64,000 bases of DNA, taken from assembly GCA_031553615.1 (NCBI GenBank), contig JAVBLJ010000028.1:1-64000 (forward strand). Reading direction: 5' to 3'. This DNA is from WQXF01 sp031553615 (lineage in GTDB: Bacteria; Bacillota; Clostridia; Christensenellales; Aristaeellaceae). How positions within the stretch are numbered: the first letter of the stretch is position 1; every line of letters begins with the position of its first letter. Below, piece by piece: positions 53,810 through 61,897 of the stretch. Under the pieces are notes generated by a model. It had not been told where the DNA came from. It ran no database searches and was given only the letters and a program-made list of their open reading frames with translations. The translations under genes were made by a program, and so were the position numbers.

Positions 53810-53838
53810 TTGACAGCATGGCACAATCGTGTTAGTGT
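53810..53838 (+). promoter_or_regulatory. Promoter of the acyl-ACP thioesterase gene
   Basis: -35 TTGACA (53810-53815), 17-base spacer, -10 TAGTGT (53833-53838), which is weak. It is back to back with the giant-gene promoter. Confidence 0.55.
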
Positions 53839-53907
53839 GCTCTTGCCCTTTTGAACCGTCTATTGTTATCCTTATCAGAGAATTTCCGCGCGGAAGGAAG
53901 TGTCAAA

Positions 53908-54666
53908 ATGCCGATAGAACACGCACGCGAGCTGGTATTGAGCGCCAGCATGGTGGATTTTACCGGGCGATGGCAGCCTCGTTCCATCTTGGACTCTTTG
54001 CAAGATTTGGCGACGGAGCACTCCGAACTGCTGGGCGTGGGGCGCGATCGCATGCTGGAGCGCAATATCATCTGGATACTCTCGCGCACCCACCTACAAA
54101 TGCAGGAATACCCGATGATGGACGAGACCGTTCGCATCCGCACCTGGCCGGGCACGGCGAACCGCTTCTTTTTCCCGCGCCATTCGGTGGTTGAACGGCC
54201 CGATGGAACGCGCCTGGGCGCGGCGGTGACGCTTTGGCTGCTACTGGATTTGAACACGCGCAGCGTGGTGCCGCCCAGCAAGAGCGATCTGACTTTCCCG
54301 GATACCGCGCACCTCCCCGCGCCGCTCCCCCTGCCCGACCGGGTTATGCGACTGGAGACCGGCGAGCGCTATACGGTGGCGCGCGCGGCGCAGTACAGCG
54401 ATCTGGACGTAAACGGCCACGTGAACAATACGCGCTATGCCGATTGGGCATGCGACCTATTCCCGCCCGAAGTGCTGCGCACCCACTGCATCGAAAACCT
54501 GTTGCTCAATTACACCCGCGAGGTGGTGCCCGGCCCGCCGGTGCATTGCGCGCTAACGCTCGAAGGGCAGCGGTTCTCCCTGCTGGGTGAGGATGCGGAT
54601 GGTGCGCAAATCTATTTTGAAGTCGGTGGCACGCTGACGCCCTGGCACAGCGATCGCCGCGTCTGA
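53908..54666 (+). CDS. Acyl-ACP thioesterase (FatA/FatB family)
   Basis: A 252-residue double hot-dog thioesterase that releases fatty acids from acyl carrier protein. The first hot-dog begins at residue 10-25 (LSASMVDFTGRWQPRSILD). The second has the catalytic block YSDLDVNGHVNNTRYADWACD near 170-190, with the Asn/His pair used by plant and bacterial family members. No signal peptide. ATG at 53908 follows GGAAGGAAG. A shared bidirectional terminator separates it from rsfS. Some relatives act on other thioesters, so chain-length preference is open. Confidence 0.88.
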   Translation: MPIEHARELVLSASMVDFTGRWQPRSILDSLQDLATEHSELLGVGRDRMLERNIIWILSRTHLQMQEYPMMDETVRIRTWPGTANRFFFPRHSVVERPDGTRLGAAVTLWLLLDLNTRSVVPPSKSDLTFPDTAHLPAPLPLPDRVMRLETGERYTVARAAQYSDLDVNGHVNNTRYADWACDLFPPEVLRTHCIENLLLNYTREVVPGPPVHCALTLEGQRFSLLGEDADGAQIYFEVGGTLTPWHSDRRV

Positions 54667-54687
54667 AACGATCACGCATCCAAAACA

Positions 54688-54725
54688 CCAAAAAGCTGCT
54701 CGCTCGTCGCGACAGCTTTTTATTT
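54688..54725. terminator. Bidirectional terminator between thioesterase and rsfS genes
   Basis: AAAAAGCTG / CAGCTTTTT stem with a 12-base loop. Both strands give a U-run, so it serves the convergent genes on both sides. Confidence 0.8.
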
Positions 54726-54756
54726 GCGATAATATAACAACTTTCGAAAGAGACAA

Positions 54757-55134
54757 TCAGGTCGTCGGCGTAGCGGATTCGCCCAGGCCCGGCGTGGGTA
54801 CCACGTTGTCGCTCTCCATCCACAGGCGCTCCAGCTGGTAATAAGCGCGCTCCTGCTCGTGGAAAATGTGCACGATGACCGAACCGTAGTCGAGCACGGC
54901 CCAGCGTCCCTCGGCAGCGCCTTCGCGCCTGCGGGGAGGAATCTTCTGCTTATCGAGCTCTTCCTCCAAGTGATCGAGTAGCGTCTTTACCTGGGGGGCC
55001 GAGCGGCCCGAAGCGATCACCATGTAATCCGCGATGACGGTTCGATGCCCCACCGATAGCACCAGGATGTCCTGCCCCTTCTTGTCATCCAGCGCCTTGG
55101 CCGCGCACAGGGCAATCTCCTTGGGTTCCAGCAT
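54757..55134 (-). CDS. rsfS: Ribosomal silencing factor RsfS
   Basis: A 125-residue RsfS/Iojap protein that binds ribosomal protein L14 and blocks subunit joining in starvation. DILVLSVGHRTVIADYMVIASG near residue 22-43, then GRWAVLDYGSVIVHIFHEQERAYYQLERLW, both characteristic. It has a Thr/Pro-rich tail. It is last of the nadD-yqeK-rsfS set, in the usual Firmicutes order, with a 76-base gap to yqeK. Confidence 0.95.
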   Translation of the reverse strand: MLEPKEIALCAAKALDDKKGQDILVLSVGHRTVIADYMVIASGRSAPQVKTLLDHLEEELDKQKIPPRRREGAAEGRWAVLDYGSVIVHIFHEQERAYYQLERLWMESDNVVPTPGLGESATPTT

Positions 55135-55210
55135 CGTCCTGCCTCCTTTATGCGTTCAATTTTCTTTCTGTATGCGTACCGTTGTGTCCCGCTGGCGCGA
55201 AACCCTGCCG

Positions 55211-55819
55211 CTATCGCCGCTCCTCAAACCAGGCCAGCGCGCGCAGCGTATCCACGTACAGTGCACACTTTCGGTTTTCGATGTATTCGACCGTACTGCG
55301 GAGCGCAAGCCGCATGGCCTCACGAAGGTCGGTGCCCATGCATTCGCGAATCGATTCCAGCGCCGCAAAGGGCTGACGGGCGGGCTCCACCATGTCGGCT
55401 ATGTAGATGATTTGCTCCAGCGTGGTCATGTGCGCGTGCCCGGTGGTGTGCCAGCGGATCGCGTCGAGCACCTCGGTATCCTCTATGTCAAAATCCCTCT
55501 GCGCCAAGTATGCGCCCACCGGAGCGTGCAGCAACGCGCGGGATTCCCACATTTCCTTGTCCATGCGCAGGCCGCCCTCCACCACCAGCGCCTGCATTTG
55601 CGCAAGCGTCAAGCCTTTGGCGCAGTCGTGCAACAACCCGGCCCGCATGGCCTGGTCGCCATCCACCTGCCAGCGCTCGGCCAGCGCCAGCGCCTCCCGC
55701 TCCACGTTGAGGGTGTGCACATACCGCTGCTCGGGCATCTGCTTGCGAAGCTTTGCAGTGACCGTCTCGCGCCACTCCGAGCCTAGCCGTAGAGCCGGTG
55801 ACTGCGCAGATAGCTCCAC
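55211..55819 (-). CDS. yqeK: YqeK-type HD-domain Ap4A hydrolase
   Basis: About 202 residues from GTG at 55819. The HD phosphohydrolase domain includes RYVHTLNVEREALALA, the metal-binding HDCAKGLT and IRWHTTGHAHMTTLEQIIYIADMVEP, matching YqeK, which splits diadenosine tetraphosphate symmetrically. The start is uncertain: no good site is seen; the GTG lies inside nadD (37-base overlap), while the first ATG (55738) would remove the first conserved helix. It lies between nadD and rsfS, as usual. Confidence 0.88.
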   Translation of the reverse strand: MELSAQSPALRLGSEWRETVTAKLRKQMPEQRYVHTLNVEREALALAERWQVDGDQAMRAGLLHDCAKGLTLAQMQALVVEGGLRMDKEMWESRALLHAPVGAYLAQRDFDIEDTEVLDAIRWHTTGHAHMTTLEQIIYIADMVEPARQPFAALESIRECMGTDLREAMRLALRSTVEYIENRKCALYVDTLRALAWFEERR

Positions 55820-56397
55820 ACCTCGGGCGGCATAAACGCTTGCGCGACCGTGCCATCCTGCTCCAGGCTTTGGCGAATCTTGGTGGAGGAGATGTCTATG
55901 CCGGGCGTACGAAGAATCCATATGGCCGCGCCACGCGCCCTCAGCTGATTTGCGCATTCCTCCTCGGCCTCCTCTCGCCATCCCGGCCTGGTGCACACGA
56001 TGAAATGGGTCAGGGCAAATACCTCGTCGGCCTCGAGCCATGTGTGCAGCTCCATCAGCGTGTCTGCCCCAACGATGTACCAAAGCGATGCGCCCGGCCA
56101 CCGGCCGCGCAGGTCGCGGAGCGTATCGACCGTGTAGGTGATGCCCTCGCGGCGCACCTCTAGGTCGCAGGCCGCAAATCGGGGATACCCCTCCACCGCC
56201 AGCTCGGTCATGCGCAGCCGATCCCATTTATCCGCGAGCCCCGAACGCTTGTGCGGCGGATTGCCCGCGGGCAGGAAAAGCACCCGATCCAAATCGCAGG
56301 CCCCCATGGCCGATTGTGCCATGGCCAAGTGTGCGTTGTGGATGGGGTTAAAGCTGCCCCCCAATATGCCCAACCGATATGCTTCGCACTGCGCCAT
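55783..56397 (-). CDS. nadD: Nicotinate-mononucleotide adenylyltransferase
   Basis: A 204-residue NadD that adenylates NaMN in NAD synthesis. GILGGSFNPIHNAHL at residues 10-24 holds the T/HxGH-type nucleotide site, and ISSTKIRQSL near 180 is the other signature. AGGGGGACGGCG precedes the ATG. It begins the nadD-yqeK-rsfS operon; the obg gene often found upstream is absent and the spacer holds a CCCCG run and element copy 3. Confidence 0.95.
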   Translation of the reverse strand: MAQCEAYRLGILGGSFNPIHNAHLAMAQSAMGACDLDRVLFLPAGNPPHKRSGLADKWDRLRMTELAVEGYPRFAACDLEVRREGITYTVDTLRDLRGRWPGASLWYIVGADTLMELHTWLEADEVFALTHFIVCTRPGWREEAEEECANQLRARGAAIWILRTPGIDISSTKIRQSLEQDGTVAQAFMPPEVWSYLRSHRLYG

Positions 56398-56514
56398 CGC
56401 CGTCCCCCTACAGGTTCCGTAGCTTTGCCCCCCATTATACCCTATGTTGTTTCAAAGGGAAAGAGGTGGCAAAAAAAAGGCTGGCTTATCTTCCCGTTCG
56501 CCCTCATGCACTCG

Positions 56515-56544
56515 CCCCGCCCCGCCCCGCCCCGCCCCGCCCCG
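56515..56544 (-). repeat. (CCCCG)6 pentanucleotide run, G-quadruplex-prone on the minus strand
   Basis: Six perfect CCCCG units. The minus strand has six GGGG runs separated by single C, an ideal quadruplex pattern, located about 120 bases upstream of the nadD start and on its coding strand. Confidence 0.8.
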
Positions 56545-56546
56545 TT

Positions 56547-56709
56547 ATTCTATTCCTTGCTAGATTTCACGCAATAGATCGCGGAAGATTTTTTCGAATG
56601 GCTAGGAGCCCGAGGGAGGCGTAGCTGGCAGCTACGCGACCGAAGCGTGGCAACGTCATTCGGAAAAAGATCTGCGAGATATACAGGAAATCTATCGAGG
56701 AGTAGTATT
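56547..56709 (+). repeat. Palindromic dispersed element, copy 3
   Basis: Same plan as copies 1 and 2: left end TATTCCTTGCTAGATTTC, right end GAAATCTATCGAGGAGTAG, inner arms TTTTTTCGAATG / CATTCGGAAAAAG, and a central hairpin with a perfect 8-bp stem GCGTAGCT-GGC-AGCTACGC. It lies between the divergent nadD and the membrane-protein gene, directly after the CCCCG run. Confidence 0.8.
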
Positions 56710-56760
56710 AGGATTACAATGTCCGCTCATGGGAAAGATATACACAAAGGAGGCGTTGCT

Positions 56761-57597
56761 ATGCTTACTCCGTTCGAACAAAAAAGCCGCCTTGGAGGCG
56801 CGCTCGATTTCGTGATGCTTCGGTTGCTGATGTTGGCGCTGTGTTTCCTGTGGTTCTATCGCCTGTGGGGGGTAACGGTGCCCGCGCTGTTGGCGGGTGT
56901 CGCGCTGTGCGTGCTGCTTTGGCACACGCTCACGCTTTGGCAGAGGCGCGCGCTGGCGCGACGGGCGGCCGAGCTGCGCGCGCACATCGGCGGCACCCTT
57001 GCGTTGGAGGAACTGTTGGAGATGCAGCCGGTGCAAGCGGCACACCACGCCGCCGATTGGCTGGCCACGGCGCATGCGCTCGATCCGCTGGGCGAGGCGG
57101 GCGATGGCGTGCTGCTGCGCTACCGGGAGGAGGTGCTCTTCCTTCTCTGCCTGCAGGGGCATCCGCAGCAGCAGGTGGATGCAGGCGCGGTCCTGGCCGC
57201 CAGCCGTGCGCGCCGGGCTCTGCCGGAGGCGCAGCGCTGCGTGCTCTGCACGCCGGGCACCTTCACGCAGGAGGCGCGCCAGACCGCCGATTCGCTCGAT
57301 CCTCCGGTGCGCCTGATCGAGGGCAACACGCTGCGCACCCTGGCCGGACGAATCGCCCCCGCCACCGATGAACAGCTGGTGTGCATGGGTCAGCGCCAGC
57401 GCAAGCCCTTCGCCTGGTCCTCGCTGCGTCCCCTGGTCTTTTCGCCACAAAAAACACGTCGGTATGCCGCGTACGGCACCGGCTTGCTGGCGCTCTACAT
57501 TGTCACCAATCAGCTATATTATCTGCTGCCCGCCGGACTATGTTGGGCGCTCGCAATGCTGAGCCAGCGAGGGAAGCGCAGGCCTCAAAAGCTATAA
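56761..57597 (+). CDS. Membrane protein with a degenerate Mrr-like (restriction endonuclease-fold) domain
   Basis: A 278-residue protein. Two close hydrophobic segments (about 18-55) are followed by a coiled helical region, a soluble domain (about 110-215) and a final hydrophobic segment near 250. The soluble part ends in CVLCTPGTFTQEARQTADSL and VRLIEGNTLRTL, which follows the Mrr pattern (a strand, then TxGxFTxxA, then LIDGxxL). The place of the catalytic QxK reads LCLQGHP, so the lysine is missing and nuclease activity is doubtful. AAAGGAGGCG precedes the ATG. The Mrr relationship is my inference from pattern only. Confidence 0.6.
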   Translation: MLTPFEQKSRLGGALDFVMLRLLMLALCFLWFYRLWGVTVPALLAGVALCVLLWHTLTLWQRRALARRAAELRAHIGGTLALEELLEMQPVQAAHHAADWLATAHALDPLGEAGDGVLLRYREEVLFLLCLQGHPQQQVDAGAVLAASRARRALPEAQRCVLCTPGTFTQEARQTADSLDPPVRLIEGNTLRTLAGRIAPATDEQLVCMGQRQRKPFAWSSLRPLVFSPQKTRRYAAYGTGLLALYIVTNQLYYLLPAGLCWALAMLSQRGKRRPQKL

Positions 57598-57617
57598 TGC
57601 CATAGCTATTTAATCGG

Positions 57618-58370
57618 TTAGCCCTGCTCCTGCCCGTAAATGCGGCGCACCTCGGCGGTGTACGCTCCATTGGGCCCGCAGAGTATCAGCGGCGGCAGCC
57701 AGTGCAGCGCCGGGCGCGCACGCTTGATGCCCTCCACCAGCACCAGCTTGGGCGGATTCTCCACGCGCTGGTGGATGAGCCTCACCCGCTTGGGCTCAAG
57801 GAATACCGCGCGCATCTCGTCCCAAAGCTCCAGCATGCGCGGCGCGGGAAACACCAGGTCCACCCTGCCTCCGGTGCGCAGCAGCTGCGATGCGCTGCGC
57901 ACCACATCGGCCAGCGTGCAGCCGATCTCGTGCCGCGCCACCGCCTTGCCCGGATCGGGATTGGTGAGCGTCGCGCCTTGGCGGCCATACGGAGGATTGC
58001 ACACCACCAGGTCGGCGCAGGCGTGCCCCAACAGCGCGGCGGCATGGCAGAGATCGGCCTCGTGCACGGCGATGCGCCCGCTCAACCCGTTAAGCTCCAC
58101 GCTGCGCCGCGCCATGTCCGCCATCTCGGGCTGCAGCTCGATCGCATCGAAACGGGCACCCGGCGCTCGCGCCGCCATCAGCAGCGGCAGTATGCCCGTG
58201 CCCGTGCCCAAATCCACCACACGATCCCGGCTTCGCACCCCGGCAAAGTCGGCCAGCAGCACCGCATCGGTGCCAAAGCGAAACCCCGCCTCCTTTTGCA
58301 GGATGCGGAACCCGCCGCGCTGCAGGTCGTCCAGCCGCTCCCCGGCCCGCCCCAAATCACCGCTCTCCAT
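57618..58370 (-). CDS. tRNA1(Val) adenine-37 N6-methyltransferase-like (TrmN6/YfiC)
   Basis: A 250-residue class I SAM-dependent methyltransferase. RFGTDAVLLADF near residue 35, the SAM loop VVDLGTGTGILPLLMA near 55-70, and the N6-adenine catalytic motif NPPYG near 125 with DPGKAVARHE after it match the TrmN6 family. GGGGAGGG 6 bases before the ATG at 58370 fixes the start; the frame is open about 100 codons further, through the spoIID-like gene's terminator. It is convergent with the Mrr-like gene and follows the SpoIID-domain gene on the same strand. Confidence 0.88.
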   Translation of the reverse strand: MESGDLGRAGERLDDLQRGGFRILQKEAGFRFGTDAVLLADFAGVRSRDRVVDLGTGTGILPLLMAARAPGARFDAIELQPEMADMARRSVELNGLSGRIAVHEADLCHAAALLGHACADLVVCNPPYGRQGATLTNPDPGKAVARHEIGCTLADVVRSASQLLRTGGRVDLVFPAPRMLELWDEMRAVFLEPKRVRLIHQRVENPPKLVLVEGIKRARPALHWLPPLILCGPNGAYTAEVRRIYGQEQG

Positions 58371-58432
58371 GGCGAGCCCTCCCCATAAAACTCCAATAAA
58401 ACCCCTATGAAAACGCCCCTGCAAGCTCCTAT

Positions 58433-58467
58433 CAAAAATAGCGGCAGAAGGATTTCCCTCCTGCCGC
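58433..58467 (-). terminator. Terminator of the SpoIID-domain gene
   Basis: GCGGCAG...CTGCCGC stem, followed on the minus strand by TATTTTTGA. It lies a few bases after the stop codon at 58474. Confidence 0.75.
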
Positions 58468-58473
58468 AAGACA

Positions 58474-61400
58474 TCACAGCACGATTTCGTGCTCCAGCAC
58501 CAAATCCTCAGTGCGCACAAAGCAATGCAAATCGTAATACAGCACTTCGCACCATTCGGCGGCATCGCCGTTATCGCCCGCGTAGCCCACCACCTTGAGT
58601 ACTTCCCCGGCCGCGATGTGCATGACCGGCGAGCGATCCTTGTAGCTGTTGTACACCGCTGCAGAAGCGCTTCCATTCAGCGGAGTGACGACGCCCTGGT
58701 TCTCCGCCGGGCGCACCCCGCTGCTCTGGGAAGGCTTGGGCGTGGCCGTGGGCGCTGCGGTAGGCGCAGGCGTCGGATCGGCCTGCGAGGTATCGCCCGA
58801 CGGGGCAGGCGTGGCCGTCGCCGCGGGCGGCTGGGTCACCGGCGTCGTGATCGCCGCATCCGCCGAACGCACGTACGCAGCCGACACGTATCCATCCAAC
58901 ATGAGCCATTGCACGCGGTACCAGCCCACCAGCTGCTCCAACTGCGTCAGCCGCGTGGCGTAGGGGATTTCGGCCAACTTCCGCCCGCCCGTGCTGGGGG
59001 AAGCGCGCAGGTTAAGCGAGGTCGCGGTGACGATTAGGTCGGTGAGCGCAGTGGAATTCTGCGTCGGCGCAACCGTTGGGGCCGAGGAGGGGGCCGACGA
59101 AGGCGCGGGTGTCACCGACGTATTGACGAACAACAGGTAGGGCGTGGATAGATAGCCCTGCAGCGCGTAATAGCGCGCCTCACACCACGAGCCCCCGTAA
59201 TTCACGATTTCCACGATCGCCCCATTGGGGATCGTGCCCAGCACCTGGCCGGAGCCGCTGGCCGAAGCGCGCATGTTCAACCGAGCCGAGGCACTGGAAA
59301 GGCTGACGATTGCGGTCTGCGCTGAAGGTGCGGCGCTGGGTACCGGGGTGGGATCGCCCGAAGCCGTGGGGGCTGGGGTCGGCGTGGATTGCGAAGAATC
59401 GCTTTGCAGCGAGAGGTATACGCGCATCGCGTAGCCTGTATAGCCATTATAGGTCACCTGCGCCCAGGTTGCGTCCAGCGGTTGCCACTGAATCTGCGCT
59501 CCGTCGGGCATCCGGCAGATCACGGTGGAAAGCGTGTTGGGCTCCAAGCGCAGGTTGAGGGTGGTGCCGCCGGTGACTGCCACCGTGCCCCAGCCGCCAC
59601 CCGGCTCCCCGGTCGGCGCAGAGGTCGGCGCGCCGCTGGTCGTGGGTGCGGGCGTGGCCGTGGGCGAAGGATTGCCGGCGGAAACGGTGTACGAGGCCAT
59701 CACGTAGCCCTCAGTATAGCCGTACCGCACGCGCAGCCATTGGCCTTCGGTGCCGAGCACCTCCAGCACCGTTCCGCTGCTCAGGCGCGCCAAAATGCCC
59801 GCCGAAGTGCTGGGTGCGCTGCGCATGTTGAGCTTGCCATTGTAATCCTGCAGCGTCACCATGGCCAGATACAGCACACCGTTGACGCCCGGCGCAGGCG
59901 TGGGTTCTGTTGCACCATCCGTCGCTCCATCCGATCCATCAGAAGGCGCCGGGGTCGCAGTGCCGTCGCCTGAGCTCTGGAACGTCAGGTAATCCCGCAT
60001 CACGTAGCCGGTCAGCGAGCCGTACGTCACTTGACACCATACGCCGTCGCTGGTCCGCACCGTCACCTGCTCGCCGTGCATGATTTGCGCAAGCACGGGC
60101 GCGCCGGTGCTCGCCGATTCGCGCAGGTTGAGCCAGGAGCTGGGGCTGCTCAGCGTGACGGTCGCCACGCCCTGCCCCTCCTCCACCGGCATTTGCGGCT
60201 GCTGGGTGACCGTGGGCACGCTGCCCTCGTCCACTCCGCCGCGCTGTTCGTTGGAGAAGCTGTATTGCACCAGATTGCAGCCTGGATAGTAGAATCCTAT
60301 GATTTGCTGGTAGGAAAGCCCGGTGTTGGCCATCTGCTGCGCGCCGCGCTGGCTCATGCCGATGCCGTGCCCATAACGGCGCGAAAGCAGCAGGAAGTTG
60401 TTGCCGCTCGCCTGCACGCTCACCAGCTCGTTCTTTGTGCCGTTAATGCTCAGGCCCAGCAACGATTCCAGCTCGCTAAAGTAATCGAACGTAACGGTTA
60501 CGCTGGTCGAGGAGCCGCTGCGCGAGGAGGAGCCCCAGGCCGAAACCGTCATATCCACCTTGGTGTACAACCGCGAGGGAGCAGCGTACATGGGGGTGTG
60601 AGCCTCCACATTGGTGATGGCGCCGATGCTCACCGCGCTGCTGCTGGTCGAAATGCCCAGCGCGCTCAGCTTGGACGCCACCTTGCTCTTCAGCGAGGAT
60701 TCCAGCGAGCCCAAACCGGAGCCGCTGCCGTAGATCACAAAGGATTTTACCGTGCTGGCGGTGTTCGCCAGATCGTATGGATCATCTTGCACGCCCAGGT
60801 AGGGGTAGGAGCTGTTGCCCCAGGCGTTTTTGACCGCCTCGGTCTGCCCGCCGTTAGAGGCCGTGTAGTATCCGCCCACATAGGAGCCGTTGTACATCGC
60901 TACGATGCCTGCGGTCTCGGAGGCCGCCTGCACGTAGCGATCGTTGCTGCCCGTCACGCCGCGGTACACCTGATCGGTGGTGGTATCAACCACGTCATAA
61001 TAAGCGGCGCGTTTGTTCATGGCCTGCACGACATACGTACGGGCCGCGACAGCCTGCGCCTTCAGCGCTTCCATGGGGAAGGTGCTGCCCATCTCATAGG
61101 GCAAAACGCCGTGAATATAGTTCTCCATATATACGTGCACGATTGGGTACATGCGCCCATTGCGCACCGCAAATTCCAAGTCGCCATTATACCAATTGCC
61201 GGGGCTGGTCGCCTCCGAAATCCTGATGCCGTTGATGCCGCTGCCGGAGTGCCTGCGCAGAAAGAATTGGGAGCCCATGCTCTGCTTGGAGCCGCTGACT
61301 GTCAGGTACAGCTGCCCGGATTCGTACGTCACCTTCACCGTACCGCCCCGCGTCAGCACACGCGAGCTATCGCCGTTGATAGAATACACACCGTCCACCG

Positions 61401-61593
61401 TGAGCGAAAGCGATGTCTTGCCTGAAAGCGAAGAAAGATATACGCGCACCGTGCCGGAAAGCGACGTGCTTTGCGTGGTGAGCGGAGCCGCCGTAGGAGT
61501 CGCCAAGGCAGGCGTGGCCATCCACATGAGCAATGCGCACATGCAGCCACTGAGAATCCTTGTGAGCTTGCCCTTTCCTGATCCGCTTTGCAT
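58474..61593 (-). CDS. Secreted SpoIID-domain protein with six SH3b domains
   Basis: A 1039-residue exported protein: signal peptide (about 1-32), a beta-rich N-terminal region, a SpoIID amidase-like/lytic domain (about 130-450) with YIHGVLPYEMGSTFPMEALK then AQAVAARTYV, and GHGIGMSQRGAQQMA near 410. After a linker come six SH3b units (each about 60 residues, with LNLR/LNMR near the start and a GYV/GYA-type end), joined by Thr/Pro/Ala/Ser linkers (TPAPT repeats). SpoIID is a peptidoglycan lytic transglycosylase of sporulation; this long SH3 form is more likely a general wall-remodelling enzyme. AGGAGG lies 12 bases before the ATG. Confidence 0.9.
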   Translation of the reverse strand: MQSGSGKGKLTRILSGCMCALLMWMATPALATPTAAPLTTQSTSLSGTVRVYLSSLSGKTSLSLTVDGVYSINGDSSRVLTRGGTVKVTYESGQLYLTVSGSKQSMGSQFFLRRHSGSGINGIRISEATSPGNWYNGDLEFAVRNGRMYPIVHVYMENYIHGVLPYEMGSTFPMEALKAQAVAARTYVVQAMNKRAAYYDVVDTTTDQVYRGVTGSNDRYVQAASETAGIVAMYNGSYVGGYYTASNGGQTEAVKNAWGNSSYPYLGVQDDPYDLANTASTVKSFVIYGSGSGLGSLESSLKSKVASKLSALGISTSSSAVSIGAITNVEAHTPMYAAPSRLYTKVDMTVSAWGSSSRSGSSTSVTVTFDYFSELESLLGLSINGTKNELVSVQASGNNFLLLSRRYGHGIGMSQRGAQQMANTGLSYQQIIGFYYPGCNLVQYSFSNEQRGGVDEGSVPTVTQQPQMPVEEGQGVATVTLSSPSSWLNLRESASTGAPVLAQIMHGEQVTVRTSDGVWCQVTYGSLTGYVMRDYLTFQSSGDGTATPAPSDGSDGATDGATEPTPAPGVNGVLYLAMVTLQDYNGKLNMRSAPSTSAGILARLSSGTVLEVLGTEGQWLRVRYGYTEGYVMASYTVSAGNPSPTATPAPTTSGAPTSAPTGEPGGGWGTVAVTGGTTLNLRLEPNTLSTVICRMPDGAQIQWQPLDATWAQVTYNGYTGYAMRVYLSLQSDSSQSTPTPAPTASGDPTPVPSAAPSAQTAIVSLSSASARLNMRASASGSGQVLGTIPNGAIVEIVNYGGSWCEARYYALQGYLSTPYLLFVNTSVTPAPSSAPSSAPTVAPTQNSTALTDLIVTATSLNLRASPSTGGRKLAEIPYATRLTQLEQLVGWYRVQWLMLDGYVSAAYVRSADAAITTPVTQPPAATATPAPSGDTSQADPTPAPTAAPTATPKPSQSSGVRPAENQGVVTPLNGSASAAVYNSYKDRSPVMHIAAGEVLKVVGYAGDNGDAAEWCEVLYYDLHCFVRTEDLVLEHEIVL

Positions 61594-61715
61594 TGCAGCA
61601 GAAGCCTCCTAATAAACAAAGCTACCGAATAAACAGAGCTACCCATGCGAGAACCGCGTCACCCAAGCATTCCCTATCCGGCATCAGAACACAGTACATG
61701 CATTTTTCGTTGCTA

Positions 61716-61744
61716 ATTGTAACACATTAGAAATGATTTGTCCA
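61716..61744 (-). promoter_or_regulatory. Promoter of the SpoIID-domain gene
   Basis: Minus-strand -35 TGGACA (61739-61744), 17-base spacer, -10 TACAAT (61716-61721) with a TG extension. The leader is about 115 bases. Confidence 0.55.
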
Positions 61745-61823
61745 TAAGATGAACATTTTGTTAATGATTTCATGTCTGCCCCTCAAGGCTTGTGAGATAC
61801 TATGAACAACTCTCCGGATGATC

Positions 61824-61852
61824 TTGCATTTTGCGAGGCACTCTGTTAGAAT
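61824..61852 (+). promoter_or_regulatory. Promoter of the small secreted protein gene
   Basis: -35 TTGCAT (61824-61829), 17-base spacer, -10 TAGAAT (61847-61852), about 45 bases before the ATG. Confidence 0.6.
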
Positions 61853-61897
61853 ATAGACAATTCCAAGAACCATGATTTTGAAGGAGGAACCACCACT

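Larger units (their letters stand above)
56398..56760. other. Intergenic region upstream of nadD with repeats
   Basis: Contains a short AT-rich stretch after nadD's ribosome binding site, the (CCCCG)6 run and palindromic element copy 3. No gene or RNA gene is recognised. Promoters for the divergent genes must be close to these repeats. Confidence 0.6.

Noticed and set aside
52101..53813. 570-codon plus-strand open frame
   Set aside because: Antisense to the giant repeat protein; repeats in the real gene keep this frame open.
60031..61425. 464-codon plus-strand open frame
   Set aside because: Antisense to the SpoIID-domain gene; no start signal and shadow-like composition.
58474..61593. Evidence for endospore formation
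   Set aside because: SpoIID domains occur widely in non-sporulation wall proteins; the SH3-rich architecture and lack of other spo genes make this inconclusive.
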